Assembly (NCBI GenBank): GCA_003695745.1
Contig: RFHW01000038.1
Span: 1 to 5,216 of the forward strand
DNA from: Methanobacteriota archaeon
GTDB taxonomy: Archaea > Hydrothermarchaeota > Hydrothermarchaeia > Hydrothermarchaeales > SZUA-236
Direction: 5' to 3'
Length of the DNA stretch: 5,216 bases
A program made the translations under genes and the position numbers. Positions 1 through 5,216 of this stretch are shown in pieces (position 1 is the first letter of the stretch; every line of letters starts with the position of its first letter). The notes beneath the pieces were generated by a model. That model was not told the DNA's origin. It was given only the letters and a program-made list of their open reading frames with translations, and ran no database searches.

Positions 1-186
1 TGCCTCAAGGGCCCGCCTGAGCATCTCCTCCCGCTCATCTGCGGAGAAGGGGTTTTCAGGAGTTCCGGCATGCTGGCTGCTGCCTATGACGATGGAGAGC
101 GCATCAGTCTCCTCTAATATCCTTTTTATGATCATCATGTGTCCTTTGTGCAGGGGCTGGAACCTGCCTATGAAAAGGGCCTTCAA
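1..186 (-). CDS. nadM: Nicotinamide-nucleotide adenylyltransferase (archaeal NadM type), 3' part cut off by the window edge
   Basis: The enzyme makes NAD+ and pyrophosphate from NMN and ATP, the last step of NAD synthesis and salvage, in the cytoplasm. The first 62 residues are visible. They open MKALFIGRFQPLHKGH, with the nucleotidyltransferase HxGH motif at residues 13-16 directly after the first beta strand. A segment GSSQHAGTPENPFSADERE follows at about 35-53, typical of the archaeal family, whose members are usually about 165-180 residues, so roughly two thirds lies outside the window. The start is TTG at 186-184. It is chosen because a strong GGAGGT lies 6 nt upstream, and because the next ATG (codon 17) would remove the HxGH motif. 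TTGA overlaps the TGA stop of the SAM hydrolase gene, which suggests translational coupling. Family assignment is firm; the non-ATG start is inferred from motif position and ribosome site. Confidence 0.93.
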   Translation of the reverse strand, partial: MKALFIGRFQPLHKGHMMIIKRILEETDALSIVIGSSQHAGTPENPFSADEREEMLRRALEA

Positions 187-935
187 GGTATGACCTCCAC
201 AGACTCGCCGCCCCTCACATCAAGCCTCTCAGCAGCGCTTCCCTCGCGCAGGGCGATCTCGAAGTAGCCTGAGGAGTTCACAAGGGCTCCAAAGCCCTCG
301 CCCTCTATCTCCCCATAGGTCCCTACAAAGGGCGCGCTGATCCGGCGTCTCTCAACGATCACCTTCGGCACACCGCCCCTCTTCAACCCAGCCTCTTTCA
401 GATGCTCCTCCCTGATGCTTGTTATCACGTTGCCAAAGCGGTCTCTGCAGAAGACCTCGCCATGGATGGAGTAGGCCACATCCACCTCCTTGTTCATTAT
501 CCTCATCACACCGTCGGTCCTCCTCCCAAGGGCGGCAGGCCGCTCACCGCCATCAAGCCTCGCAGCCACCGGTGCGAAGACATCCCTGCCATGGAAGGTG
601 GATGACGCAGAGACATCTTTGATCTCATAGACCTCCTCTGCCTCTATGAGGCTGAAGACACCGTTGTCAGGCCCCACGAAAAGATGCCCCTCCGACTCAA
701 TGATGACCCCTCTTCGCTCAGTCCCGACACCGGGGTCCACCACGACCACGTGCACAGAGCCCTCCGGAAAATAAGGGAAGGTGGTGTAGAGGGCGTAGGC
801 GCCATGGCGGATGTCAAAGGGCCTGATGCCGTGGCTCAGATCCACTACCACCGCCTCAGGGTTGATGGAGTAGATAACGCCCTTCATCGCCCCCACATAT
901 TCGGAGGCGCCGAAATCAGTTGTCAGGGTTATCAT
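183..935 (-). CDS. S-adenosyl-L-methionine hydrolase (adenosine-forming), DUF62 / SAM hydroxide adenosyltransferase family
   Basis: Characterised members of this family use an activated water to split SAM into adenosine and methionine; fluorinases and chlorinases are relatives. The protein has 250 residues, near the family norm. It opens MITLTTDFG, the family's canonical N-terminus, which is why I place the start at 935 rather than at the longer reading frame beginning at 1058. The proposed catalytic Asp-Arg-His triad is visible as D67 and R74 in VVVDPGVGTERRG and H115 in TFHGRDVFAP. The C-terminal nucleotide-binding domain carries DRFGN at 165-169 and NSSGYFEIA at 220-228. The spacing of the triad favours hydrolase over halogenase. 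The gene overlaps the end of the surface protein gene by 20 nt with no strong ribosome site, so reinitiation or coupling is likely, and it overlaps nadM by 4 nt. The in vivo purpose of SAM hydrolysis in archaea is not settled. Confidence 0.93.
   Translation of the reverse strand: MITLTTDFGASEYVGAMKGVIYSINPEAVVVDLSHGIRPFDIRHGAYALYTTFPYFPEGSVHVVVVDPGVGTERRGVIIESEGHLFVGPDNGVFSLIEAEEVYEIKDVSASSTFHGRDVFAPVAARLDGGERPAALGRRTDGVMRIMNKEVDVAYSIHGEVFCRDRFGNVITSIREEHLKEAGLKRGGVPKVIVERRRISAPFVGTYGEIEGEGFGALVNSSGYFEIALREGSAAERLDVRGGESVEVIP
193..198 (-). promoter_or_regulatory. Shine-Dalgarno site for nadM
   Basis: On the minus strand the sequence is GGAGGT, followed by six bases and then TTG. It is nearly the full complement of the archaeal 16S rRNA 3' end and lies inside the last codons of the SAM hydrolase gene (Val-Glu-Val). 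It is the main evidence that nadM starts on TTG and is translated right after the upstream gene terminates. Confidence 0.8.
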
Positions 936-2349
936 CAGAAGGTGTTTCTTCGTCAGCCAATAAATCCTTTTCCGCCGAATCCAGCGGCCCGCCGCCTCTC
1001 CTTCCAATGAGGAGCAGGGCAGCGGCTGCGATGGCAAGTATAAGGAGCGCGGCCACAAGTGCTTTCCGCCTCCTGACCGTTCTTCTGCCCCCTGAAAAGG
1101 CCTTTGCAGGAGCGGATGTGGTCATCACCGGGGAAGGGCTTTCAGTGGGCTGGGCGCCTACAGTGGGTTTCGGCGTTTCCTTGGGGAAATGGGTCGGCGG
1201 AAGGGTTTCCTGGGCAATCCCTCCTCCGCCTCCATATACCGCTTCTGGCGGTGGCAGGCTCCCAGTAGGCGCTGGCGTTTCAGTAGGGGGTGCGGTGGTC
1301 GGGGCCGGGGTCTCGGTGGGAGGCGCCGTCGTTGGCGGAGGTGTGGGGGTTGCGGTCTCGATCTGGCCTGCAATCCCGTAGACGCTGAAATGGGATACAT
1401 TGGCCCACACATACCTCCCTGTCCTGTTCACACCCACATCATGGACCCATTCAGGGCTGCCTCTTCTGAGCCTCACCCACCTGCCGAAAGTGGGCGAATC
1501 CACATTCTCATCATACCAGACCATGAAAAGCCTCTCCCCTGCAAGCCTCTTCGCCTTCAGCTCCTCCTCGGAGAACTCGATCTTCACTATGGCCCAGTCA
1601 ATCCCTGTGAGATTCGACTCGATCCTTACAAAGCTGCCCAGCAGCTCCTCATCCGGTGAAAGCCCGGCCGCGCTCTTCTCCTCAACCGCCATGTCAGAGG
1701 GGACCTCCGTGTACTCCTCCACCACAACGTCATTGGCAAGGGACGCCTCCTCCGCCATCTGGCGCAGCTTGATCTCTATTGCCGCCCTCTCAAGAGGAGC
1801 GACTCTCCTGTCTATGAGATACCTGCCCCGCTCGCGTCTCGCAATATCTGCCAGCCTGGAGGCGACAATCCTCTTTTTAACTGTCTCTCTTTCAAGTATC
1901 GTGGGCAGGGGTTTCTCTGCAATGGAGGCGATCACCTCTGGAGGCACGTAATATACGGTGACCTCAGCCTTGGCCAGGATGTTGCCTGAGGGGTCGATGG
2001 CCATGGCGATTATGTGGTTCGCGCCCTTTGACAATGTTACAGTGGAGCTCCAGCTCTCAACACCCTCCACAGGGAACTCCCTCTCCCAGTTCACGGTCAG
2101 CAGAAGCCTCTCCACCTCTCCGGCAGACCTGAAGGTGCCCCTGACCTCCACCATGTCCACCTTGTAGACCTCGCCAGCGGCAGGGGCCGATATGACTATC
2201 TCAGATTCAGGCAGGACAGAGACCGAGCCCACGTCCGATGGGGCGGGCGCAACTGTGGCAGCCACCTGATCCTGCGGCAGAGCCATCTGCCCATGGACTG
2301 CTGAGAGACAGAGGAGGAAAAGGAGAAGGAGCAGACGTTGCCTGGCCAT
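916..2349 (-). CDS. Exported, membrane-anchored surface protein with Ig-like and PGF-pre-PGF-like domains and a Thr/Pro stalk; function unknown
   Basis: This 477-residue protein belongs to no named gene I recognise. Residues 1-20 are a Sec-type signal peptide (MARQR then a run of Leu, possible cleavage after AVHG). Residues about 48-135 look like an Ig-like beta sandwich of the glucodextranase-B/bacterial Ig type, with a G-N-H-I-I-A-M-A-I-D-P-S-G-N pattern. Residues 145-236 are strongly charged and probably helical. Residues about 238-328 resemble the PGF-pre-PGF domain of archaeal surface proteins, ending HFSVYGIAG. Three N-glycosylation sequons occur at N246, N308 and N317. A Thr/Pro-rich stalk (about 332-415) contains two perfect 11-residue repeats. 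A hydrophobic segment at 430-448 and an acidic 29-residue tail follow. There is no PGF-CTERM signal. The ATG at 2349 lies 18 nt after the ATPase stop, with only a weak GGTG 8 nt upstream. A surface receptor, adhesin or sheath-linked anchor is possible; this is inference. Confidence 0.85.
   Translation of the reverse strand: MARQRLLLLLFLLCLSAVHGQMALPQDQVAATVAPAPSDVGSVSVLPESEIVISAPAAGEVYKVDMVEVRGTFRSAGEVERLLLTVNWEREFPVEGVESWSSTVTLSKGANHIIAMAIDPSGNILAKAEVTVYYVPPEVIASIAEKPLPTILERETVKKRIVASRLADIARRERGRYLIDRRVAPLERAAIEIKLRQMAEEASLANDVVVEEYTEVPSDMAVEEKSAAGLSPDEELLGSFVRIESNLTGIDWAIVKIEFSEEELKAKRLAGERLFMVWYDENVDSPTFGRWVRLRRGSPEWVHDVGVNRTGRYVWANVSHFSVYGIAGQIETATPTPPPTTAPPTETPAPTTAPPTETPAPTGSLPPPEAVYGGGGGIAQETLPPTHFPKETPKPTVGAQPTESPSPVMTTSAPAKAFSGGRRTVRRRKALVAALLILAIAAAALLLIGRRGGGPLDSAEKDLLADEETPSDDNPDN
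1267..1332 (-). repeat. Tandem 11-residue repeat (TTAPPTETPAP x2) in the surface protein stalk
   Basis: Residues 340-350 and 351-361 of the surface protein are identical 11-residue units, encoded by adjacent 33-nt blocks at 1332-1300 and 1299-1267. Although the peptides match exactly, all 11 codon pairs differ, each only at the third base (for example ACG/ACC, GCG/GCA, GAG/GAA, CCG/CCT). The stalk is of the kind often O-glycosylated in surface proteins; glycosylation here is inference. Confidence 0.9.
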
Positions 2350-2367
2350 GGGAGATGCACCCGCCTG

Positions 2368-3792
2368 TTATATGGGCAAAAGCCCTTTCTTGGGTTCGGA
2401 CCGGGCATTCTCCCTCTCGATCTTCTGCACATCCTTGAGGCTCTTTATCTCGTCATGGAGGGACTCCAGCGTGGCGTACTTGTTCCTGTAGTAGTCCTGC
2501 ACGAACTTGTGTATGTCCTTCTGGGTCAGGTCATAGTCCATCATGAGCTCCAGCACCAGCTCGCGCTTGTACATCTCATCGTCCAGCTCCTTTATGGTGA
2601 GGCCTGTGAACTCCGAGAGCTCCCTGATGATCTTGCCGTTGAGTATCTTCGACTCTATCTGGCCTGTCTTGGGGTCGTAGCTGAAGAGGGTGTTCGTCAG
2701 GAAGGTGTCCTTCTCCTTGCCAGATATCTCGGCCACCTCGAAGACCAGCCGTTTTATCCTGCCCTCTGATATCACCCTCCGCTGAGCCACAATGAGGTCC
2801 AGCGCAGGGATCATCATGTCAGGCACGTTCATGGGCGGGCCCTGCAGCCTTGAGAGCGCCTCCCTTGCAGAATTTGCATGGATGGTTGCAAGACAGCCGT
2901 CGTGGCCCGTGTTCATGGCGGTGAAAAGGGTGCTCGCCTCCTCAGCCCTCACCTCACCTACGATTATCCTGTCAGGACGCATCCTCAGCGTGTTCTTGAG
3001 CAGGGCGTCCATGGTCACCTCGTTCCTCCCCTCCTGATCAGGCGGCGCCGTCTCCATGGGCACCCAGTGCTTGTGCCTGAGGTTTATCTCAAGGGTGTCC
3101 TCGATGCTGATGATACGCTTGTCCTCAGGTATGAAGCTTGAAAGGGCGTTCAATGTGGTGGTCTTGCCAGAGGCGGTGCCCCCTATGATCATGATGTTTG
3201 CCGGCTTGCGCTCAAGGCCGTCCACAGCGAGCCAGAGGAAGGCGCAGAGCTTGGGGCTCATGGTGCCGAACCTGAGGAGATGGAGCACGGTGAGGGGCTC
3301 CACCCCGAACTTCCGGATGGTGATGGTCGAGCCCTTGGGGCTCACCTTCGAGTAGGTGGCGTTCACCCTTGAGCCATCGGGGAGCCTGCCGTCGAAGAGT
3401 GGTGTGGAGGTGTCCACCACCCGTGAGGAGTAATGGGCCACCCTTTGTATAAGTTCTCGCGTCTCCATCTCAGTGAGATAGGTGTCTGTGGCGATGTTCT
3501 CGCCCTGCCTGTTGAGTATGTACACAGGACGCCCCTCGCCTATCACCATGACCTCCTCAAGATTGGGGTCGAGCAGATAGGGTGTGAGCTTTCCCATGCT
3601 GAGCCTGTTGTAAACGAAACACTCAATGGCCTTCTCATCGAACCGGCCGCCGAGACGCCCCTTTATCTCCTCTATTACCTTCCGGACCTCCTCTGCGCCG
3701 GTGACAAAGACGTCCTTGTAGTCATCCTTCAGGGCCTCCTCGATCTCATGGACCTCTCTTTCATATTCCTCGCAACCGCGCTCGGCCTTCAT
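2368..3792 (-). CDS. Type II/IV secretion system ATPase, archaeal CpaF/TadA (VirB11/GspE superfamily)
   Basis: This is a cytoplasmic hexameric-type motor ATPase that powers assembly of pili or secretion through a membrane platform protein. It has 474 residues. An N-terminal domain (about 1-160) includes the segment LTPYLLDPNLEEVMV, typical of the CpaF/TadA N-domain. The motor core follows: Walker A GGTASGKT at 204-211, Asp box ISIEDTLEINL at 228-238, Walker B RIIVGEVR at 275-282 with catalytic E280, and His box CLATIHANS at 300-308. All key residues are present, so it should be active. Residues about 350-474 form a C-terminal extension rich in charged residues, as in archaeal members. The ATG at 3792 is the only plausible start: a TGA lies in frame just upstream and the next Met is residue 66. 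The usual partner, a TadC/ArlJ-like membrane protein, is not on either side; the next gene is an exported anchored protein. The substrate cannot be inferred. Confidence 0.93.
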   Translation of the reverse strand: MKAERGCEEYEREVHEIEEALKDDYKDVFVTGAEEVRKVIEEIKGRLGGRFDEKAIECFVYNRLSMGKLTPYLLDPNLEEVMVIGEGRPVYILNRQGENIATDTYLTEMETRELIQRVAHYSSRVVDTSTPLFDGRLPDGSRVNATYSKVSPKGSTITIRKFGVEPLTVLHLLRFGTMSPKLCAFLWLAVDGLERKPANIMIIGGTASGKTTTLNALSSFIPEDKRIISIEDTLEINLRHKHWVPMETAPPDQEGRNEVTMDALLKNTLRMRPDRIIVGEVRAEEASTLFTAMNTGHDGCLATIHANSAREALSRLQGPPMNVPDMMIPALDLIVAQRRVISEGRIKRLVFEVAEISGKEKDTFLTNTLFSYDPKTGQIESKILNGKIIRELSEFTGLTIKELDDEMYKRELVLELMMDYDLTQKDIHKFVQDYYRNKYATLESLHDEIKSLKDVQKIERENARSEPKKGLLPI

Positions 3793-3795
3793 ACT

Positions 3796-3800
3796 ACCTC
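3796..3800 (-). promoter_or_regulatory. Shine-Dalgarno-like site for the secretion ATPase
   Basis: GAGGT on the minus strand lies only 3 nt before the ATG at 3792, which is closer than usual. The predicted transcription start falls at about the same place, so the site may be only partly present in the mRNA and initiation could be near-leaderless. Confidence 0.5.
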
Positions 3801-3820
3801 ATTCTAACTCTACCGATAAA

Positions 3821-3840
3821 ACTATAAATAGATTTAGTTT
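3821..3840 (-). promoter_or_regulatory. Archaeal promoter (BRE/TATA box) for the ATPase - surface protein - SAM hydrolase - nadM unit
   Basis: On the minus strand TTTATAGT at 3828-3821 fits an archaeal TATA box, preceded by an A-rich BRE-like stretch AAACTAAATC at 3840-3831. The box stands out in otherwise GC-rich DNA. Archaeal transcription usually starts about 25 nt downstream of the box centre, here near 3799, giving a leader of only about 6-9 nt before the ATG at 3792. The upstream part overlaps the TAA stop of the oxidoreductase gene (3841-3839). The core CTATTTATAG at 3831-3822 is an inverted repeat (CTAT, TT, ATAG). Confidence 0.65.
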
Positions 3841-5216
3841 ACGCAGACGTACATTCACCTGTTGCCATCTCATCTATTCCAAGCTCATGGAGCCTCTTCT
3901 TTTCAGGTACGCCCTCCTCGTCCCAGCCCATCAGCCTGTAGTACCTCTTCAGGGCATCTGCAAAAGCCTCCCTGTTAACACCCCCGTAGACACGGCCGCA
4001 GGCCTCATAATGATGGAAGAACCGCTCAGGCAGGGTGTCATCGGAGGCCGTGAAGCCTTCCCGAATGTTGAAGAGCCTTGCCATGGTTATGGCGCGCTCA
4101 CCCACGGTGAGGAGGTCCTCCAGGCTCGTGTCCCATCCGGTGACGGCCTTCAGATAGCCGGCCACTTTGTCAAGGTCAAGGACCCTGATAGGCCCGCGGG
4201 CGAAGTTGCATATGCCGATGCAGTTGCCGGCGCTGTTCCACCTCTGGGTGAGGACAAAGAACCTGACCTTCTCCTGGTCGAGGCTCTCAGGCACAAGGGG
4301 CTTATTGATGCCGAGCGGGGCGAGCCTCTCAAGATAAAGACCCTTCTTTGAAAAAGGGTGGTCGTGCTCCCCCTGCAGATGGTCTGCCCCGGTGGGGGAG
4401 AGCGAATACGCAAGGGCGAGAGAGCCCTTCCTGCGCGGGTCGTGGAGCGGGGTCTCAAGGCCCTTCACATGCATGGCAAGCTCTTTTGCCCGGCCTCCGA
4501 TCTCCTCCGCAGCCCTGGCAACGCCCTGTGAGAGGAGCCTGCCAACACCCTCAGCATCTGCCGTCATCTCCAGCGCCTTCACAAGGGCCTCTCCATTCCC
4601 GAACCTGAGGTCCAGACCCCCCGTGTCCTCTCTGCCGAGCAAGCCCTTTTCAAAACACTCCATGGCAAAGGCCACCGTAACCCCGGCCGATATGACGTCC
4701 ATCCCGGCGGAGTTGCATATCTCATTAGCTTTAGCTACTGCCTTCAGGTCGCTCACACCGCAGAGAGAGCCAAGGGCTCCAAGCCCCTCGTACTCAGGCC
4801 CGCCGTAGTCAGGGTCAAGGTCACCGCCCTTCACCGCCTTCTTGCACTTCACAGGGCACACATAGCAGCCGTAATCATAGGCGAAGACCTCCTCTTTAAT
4901 GGCCTCGGCGGACAGCCTCCCGGCCCCTTCAAAGAACCCTGTGGTGAAGTTCCTTGTGGGAAGCTGGCATGTCTCGTTCTGGGAGTTAATGTACTGGGCA
5001 GTGCCGTATCGAGAAAGCCCTGATACATCCGGGTTCTCCCGGTAGCTGTCCATGAACCATCTGTTGAGGCCCTTCAGCCCTTCTGGATCGGCGACACCCA
5101 CCTTCCCTGTGCCGCGCACCGCGACGGCCTTAAGGTTCTTTGAGCCCATCACAGCGCCAAGACCGCATCGCCCCACGAAATGGCGGAGCTCATTCACTAT
5201 GCAAGCAAACCTCACA
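3839..5216 (-). CDS. Aldehyde:ferredoxin oxidoreductase (tungstopterin AOR family), 5' part cut off by the window edge
   Basis: AOR-family enzymes oxidise aldehydes to carboxylic acids and pass electrons to ferredoxin, using a tungsten bis-pterin centre and one 4Fe-4S cluster in the cytoplasm. About 459 C-terminal residues are visible; Pyrococcus furiosus AOR has about 605, so roughly 150 N-terminal residues are missing. Numbering from the GTG at 5215, RFACIVNE and GLGAVMGSKNLKAVAVRG (residues 2-35) match the first pterin-binding domain. C117, C120 and C124 (CYVCPVKC) are three cluster ligands and C336 in NCIGICNFA is the expected fourth. The pterin-contact motifs appear as NSAGMD (168-173) and NCIGIC (331-336), with Asn where the D-x-x-G-x-D/C consensus has Asp. 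The frame is open to the window end and the GTG at 5215 is an internal Val, not a start. Stop is TAA at 3841-3839. Substrate (aliphatic, aromatic or sugar aldehyde) cannot be told from sequence. Confidence 0.93.
   Translation of the reverse strand, partial: VRFACIVNELRHFVGRCGLGAVMGSKNLKAVAVRGTGKVGVADPEGLKGLNRWFMDSYRENPDVSGLSRYGTAQYINSQNETCQLPTRNFTTGFFEGAGRLSAEAIKEEVFAYDYGCYVCPVKCKKAVKGGDLDPDYGGPEYEGLGALGSLCGVSDLKAVAKANEICNSAGMDVISAGVTVAFAMECFEKGLLGREDTGGLDLRFGNGEALVKALEMTADAEGVGRLLSQGVARAAEEIGGRAKELAMHVKGLETPLHDPRRKGSLALAYSLSPTGADHLQGEHDHPFSKKGLYLERLAPLGINKPLVPESLDQEKVRFFVLTQRWNSAGNCIGICNFARGPIRVLDLDKVAGYLKAVTGWDTSLEDLLTVGERAITMARLFNIREGFTASDDTLPERFFHHYEACGRVYGGVNREAFADALKRYYRLMGWDEEGVPEKKRLHELGIDEMATGECTSA

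Noticed and set aside
936..1058. Upstream extension of the SAM hydrolase frame to a start at 1058
   Set aside because: The extra 41 residues are Arg/Pro/Trp-rich, lie wholly inside the surface protein gene, and precede the canonical family N-terminus MITLTTDFG.
920..1951. Long plus-strand open frames opposite the surface protein (such as 920-1381 and 1400-1951)
   Set aside because: They are antisense to a gene with a clear signal peptide, domains and anchor. Their Gly/Val- and Ser-rich translations are what the complementary strand of Pro/Thr/Ala- and Glu-rich codons gives in GC-rich DNA.
2287..2349. Lipoprotein signal in the surface protein, with Cys14 as lipidation site
   Set aside because: The residues before Cys14 are F-L-L, with a large Leu at -1 where a lipobox has Gly, Ala or Ser. 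A plain Sec signal peptide cut near AVHG fits better.
2338..3807. Plus-strand open frames opposite the secretion ATPase
   Set aside because: The minus strand carries intact Walker A, Asp, Walker B and His boxes in one frame; the plus-strand frames have no recognisable motifs.
3813..3838. Transcription terminator after the oxidoreductase gene
   Set aside because: On the minus strand there is only one run of four T (3821-3818) and no GC-rich hairpin. The AT-rich stretch is better explained as a promoter, so read-through cannot be excluded.
5213..5215. GTG at 5215 as the start of the oxidoreductase
   Set aside because: The frame is open to the window end and the sequence begins mid-domain (RFACIVNE), with roughly 150 N-terminal family residues missing, so this GTG is an internal Val.
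1..5216. CRISPR array, tRNA/rRNA genes, insertion sequences or prophage parts
   Set aside because: The window is almost fully covered by five protein genes; I saw no regularly spaced repeats, cloverleaf-like stretches, terminal inverted repeats or transposase/integrase motifs.

Overview
This window most likely comes from a euryarchaeon of the methanogen or methane-oxidiser lineage, perhaps Methanotrichaceae, other Methanosarcinia, or an ANME/Syntropharchaeia relative. I infer this from an archaeal-type NMN adenylyltransferase, a DUF62 SAM hydrolase, a tungsten-type aldehyde:ferredoxin oxidoreductase, a CpaF/TadA-like archaeal secretion ATPase, and an exported Ig-like protein with a PGF-pre-PGF-like domain and a Thr/Pro stalk. 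An archaeal TATA box and GGAGGT-type ribosome binding sites agree. The genus cannot be fixed from the sequence alone. All genes lie on the minus strand, so transcription runs from high to low coordinates, and the DNA is GC-rich and almost fully coding.

Layout in the direction of transcription. (1) From 5216 to 3839 lie the C-terminal three quarters or so of an aldehyde:ferredoxin oxidoreductase, cut by the right edge. (2) A 46-nt gap at 3793-3838 is the only real intergenic space and carries a TATA box. (3) At 3792-2368 is a complete secretion/pilus-type ATPase. (4) After 18 nt, at 2349-916, comes an exported, C-terminally anchored surface protein that I cannot name. (5) Overlapping it by 20 nt, at 935-183, is a SAM hydrolase. 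(6) Overlapping that by 4 nt (TTGA), from 186 to the left edge, is the N-terminal part of nadM, starting on TTG.

Genes 3-6 look like one transcription unit. The first two are a cytoplasmic secretion-type ATPase and a membrane-anchored exported protein, with no TadC/ArlJ-type platform gene on either side. The last two are soluble enzymes of SAM and NAD metabolism, tied together by overlapping stop and start codons. The oxidoreductase may belong to a separate unit, but no convincing terminator separates it.

The parts least explained by known families are the ATPase plus anchored protein pair, the inverted charge pattern around the C-terminal membrane segment, and an 11-residue tandem protein repeat whose two DNA copies differ at the third base of every codon.
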